The position numbers were made by a program, and so were the translations under genes. 6,479 bases of DNA from NCBI GenBank assembly GCA_937872165.1, contig CALMOR010000108.1:27543-34021 (forward strand), in the 5' to 3' direction. The notes beneath the pieces are model-generated. The model did no database searches. It saw only the letters and a list, made by a program, of their open reading frames with translations, and was not told the DNA's origin. Below, piece by piece: positions 6,032-6,479 of this stretch (position 1 is its first letter; each line of letters starts with the position of its first letter). This DNA is from an uncultured Burkholderiales bacterium (GTDB lineage Bacteria; Pseudomonadota; Gammaproteobacteria; Burkholderiales; Burkholderiaceae_D).

Positions 6032-6479
6032 CCTAGCCGTTCCAGCATCGCCTTCGCGCCGGCCGGTGCCCGCTCCTTCGCGCCGTTGATGAAGAACACG
6101 AACGCATCGCGTGCCTTCTTCGTCGCTTCCTTCGCGACAGGCGACGCGCTCGCGGGCGTCTCGCCGGCGGCCCATGCCTTCGCGACCTCGGTCCACGACG
6201 CGATCTCGCCGGGCGGATAGCCGGTCGTCACGTCCGCTCGGGCGCGCATCAACCGCGCGTAGACGAAGTCGGCCGTGACGTCGCCGATCATCGGATAGTC
6301 GTCCGAGTCGCTGCAGACGATCGCGACGCCGTGCTCTCGCGCGAGCGCGACGAAGGCCTCGCAACGGAAGCTGTCGTTGCGCACGTCGATCGCATGGCGC
6401 AGCGTCAGCGACCCGAGCTTCTTCGGCAGCAGCTCGAGGAAGCCGGCCCGCGGCGGGACGAGCCCCATGTTGGCCGGGT
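6028..6479 (-). CDS. DUF72 (YecE-like) protein, 5' end outside the window
   Basis: The visible 149 residues are the C-terminal part of a DUF72 family protein (COG1801), a TIM-barrel-like family of unknown biochemical role. The frame is open to the window edge (PANMGLVPP), and homologues continue well upstream of this point. The Met encoded at 6466-6468 is therefore internal and the real start lies beyond 6479. Family features are HAIDVRNDSF (28-37 of the visible part), VCSDSDDYPM (54-63), TADFVYARL (68-76), TTGYPPGEIASW (84-95) and the terminal AFVFFINGAKERAPAGA (125-141). The segment between the last two, AWAAGETPASASPVAKEATK (101-120), is Ala/Lys-rich and variable. The protein appears soluble, with no membrane helix. 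The gene converges on the membrane-protein gene, sharing its last four bases, and shows no functional link to the glc operon. Confidence 0.93.
   Translation of the reverse strand, partial: PANMGLVPPRAGFLELLPKKLGSLTLRHAIDVRNDSFRCEAFVALAREHGVAIVCSDSDDYPMIGDVTADFVYARLMRARADVTTGYPPGEIASWTEVAKAWAAGETPASASPVAKEATKKARDAFVFFINGAKERAPAGAKAMLERLG

Noticed and set aside
5447..6364. Minus-strand open frame of 305 codons over the membrane protein and DUF72 regions
   Set aside because: In a different frame from the true DUF72 gene; Arg-rich and motif-free.
6466..6468. Met codon on the minus strand as the start of the DUF72 gene
   Set aside because: The frame stays open to the window edge and the visible part lacks the N-terminal half of the family, so the true start is outside the window.

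Overview
The window is strongly GC-rich bacterial DNA, with G or C in most third codon positions. Genes are tightly packed, with short gaps and stop/start overlaps. The glcD-glcE-glcF order with three separate subunits is typical of Proteobacteria, so a GC-rich beta-, gamma- or alphaproteobacterium is the best guess. Nothing in the window fixes the genus. No RNA gene, insertion sequence, CRISPR array or other sign of a mobile element was seen. No stretch longer than about 80 bases lacks a gene.

Bases 1-3353 hold a glycolate oxidase operon: the C-terminal half of glcD (cut by the window edge), glcE complete, and glcF complete. Together these encode the FAD/FAD/iron-sulfur complex that oxidises glycolate to glyoxylate and passes electrons to the respiratory chain. 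glcD and glcE are joined by a TGATG overlap. glcF follows after 27 bases with its own ribosome binding site. GlcE carries an internal Ala/Pro-rich insertion and GlcF a basic C-terminal tail; both look longer than the usual family members.

After a 78-base gap that contains a perfect 18-base palindrome comes a large FAD-dependent oxidoreductase of the phytoene-desaturase-like/PYROXD2 family (3432-5081). Next, on the same strand, are a small exported protein of unknown function (5113-5538) and a small four-helix membrane protein of unknown function (5594-6031). Tight spacing suggests these three are co-transcribed with each other, and perhaps with glcDEF. No convincing rho-independent terminator was seen between any of them.

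At the right edge a DUF72 (YecE-like) gene runs on the minus strand (6028 to beyond 6479). Its stop codon and that of the membrane protein share a single CTAG palindrome, so the two transcription units converge with a 4-base overlap.

The window looks like ordinary core metabolism with a few local oddities. I found no evidence of an exciting new system. The items most worth a second look are the palindrome, the conserved-or-not linkage of glcDEF to the PYROXD2-like enzyme, and the two uncharacterised small proteins.
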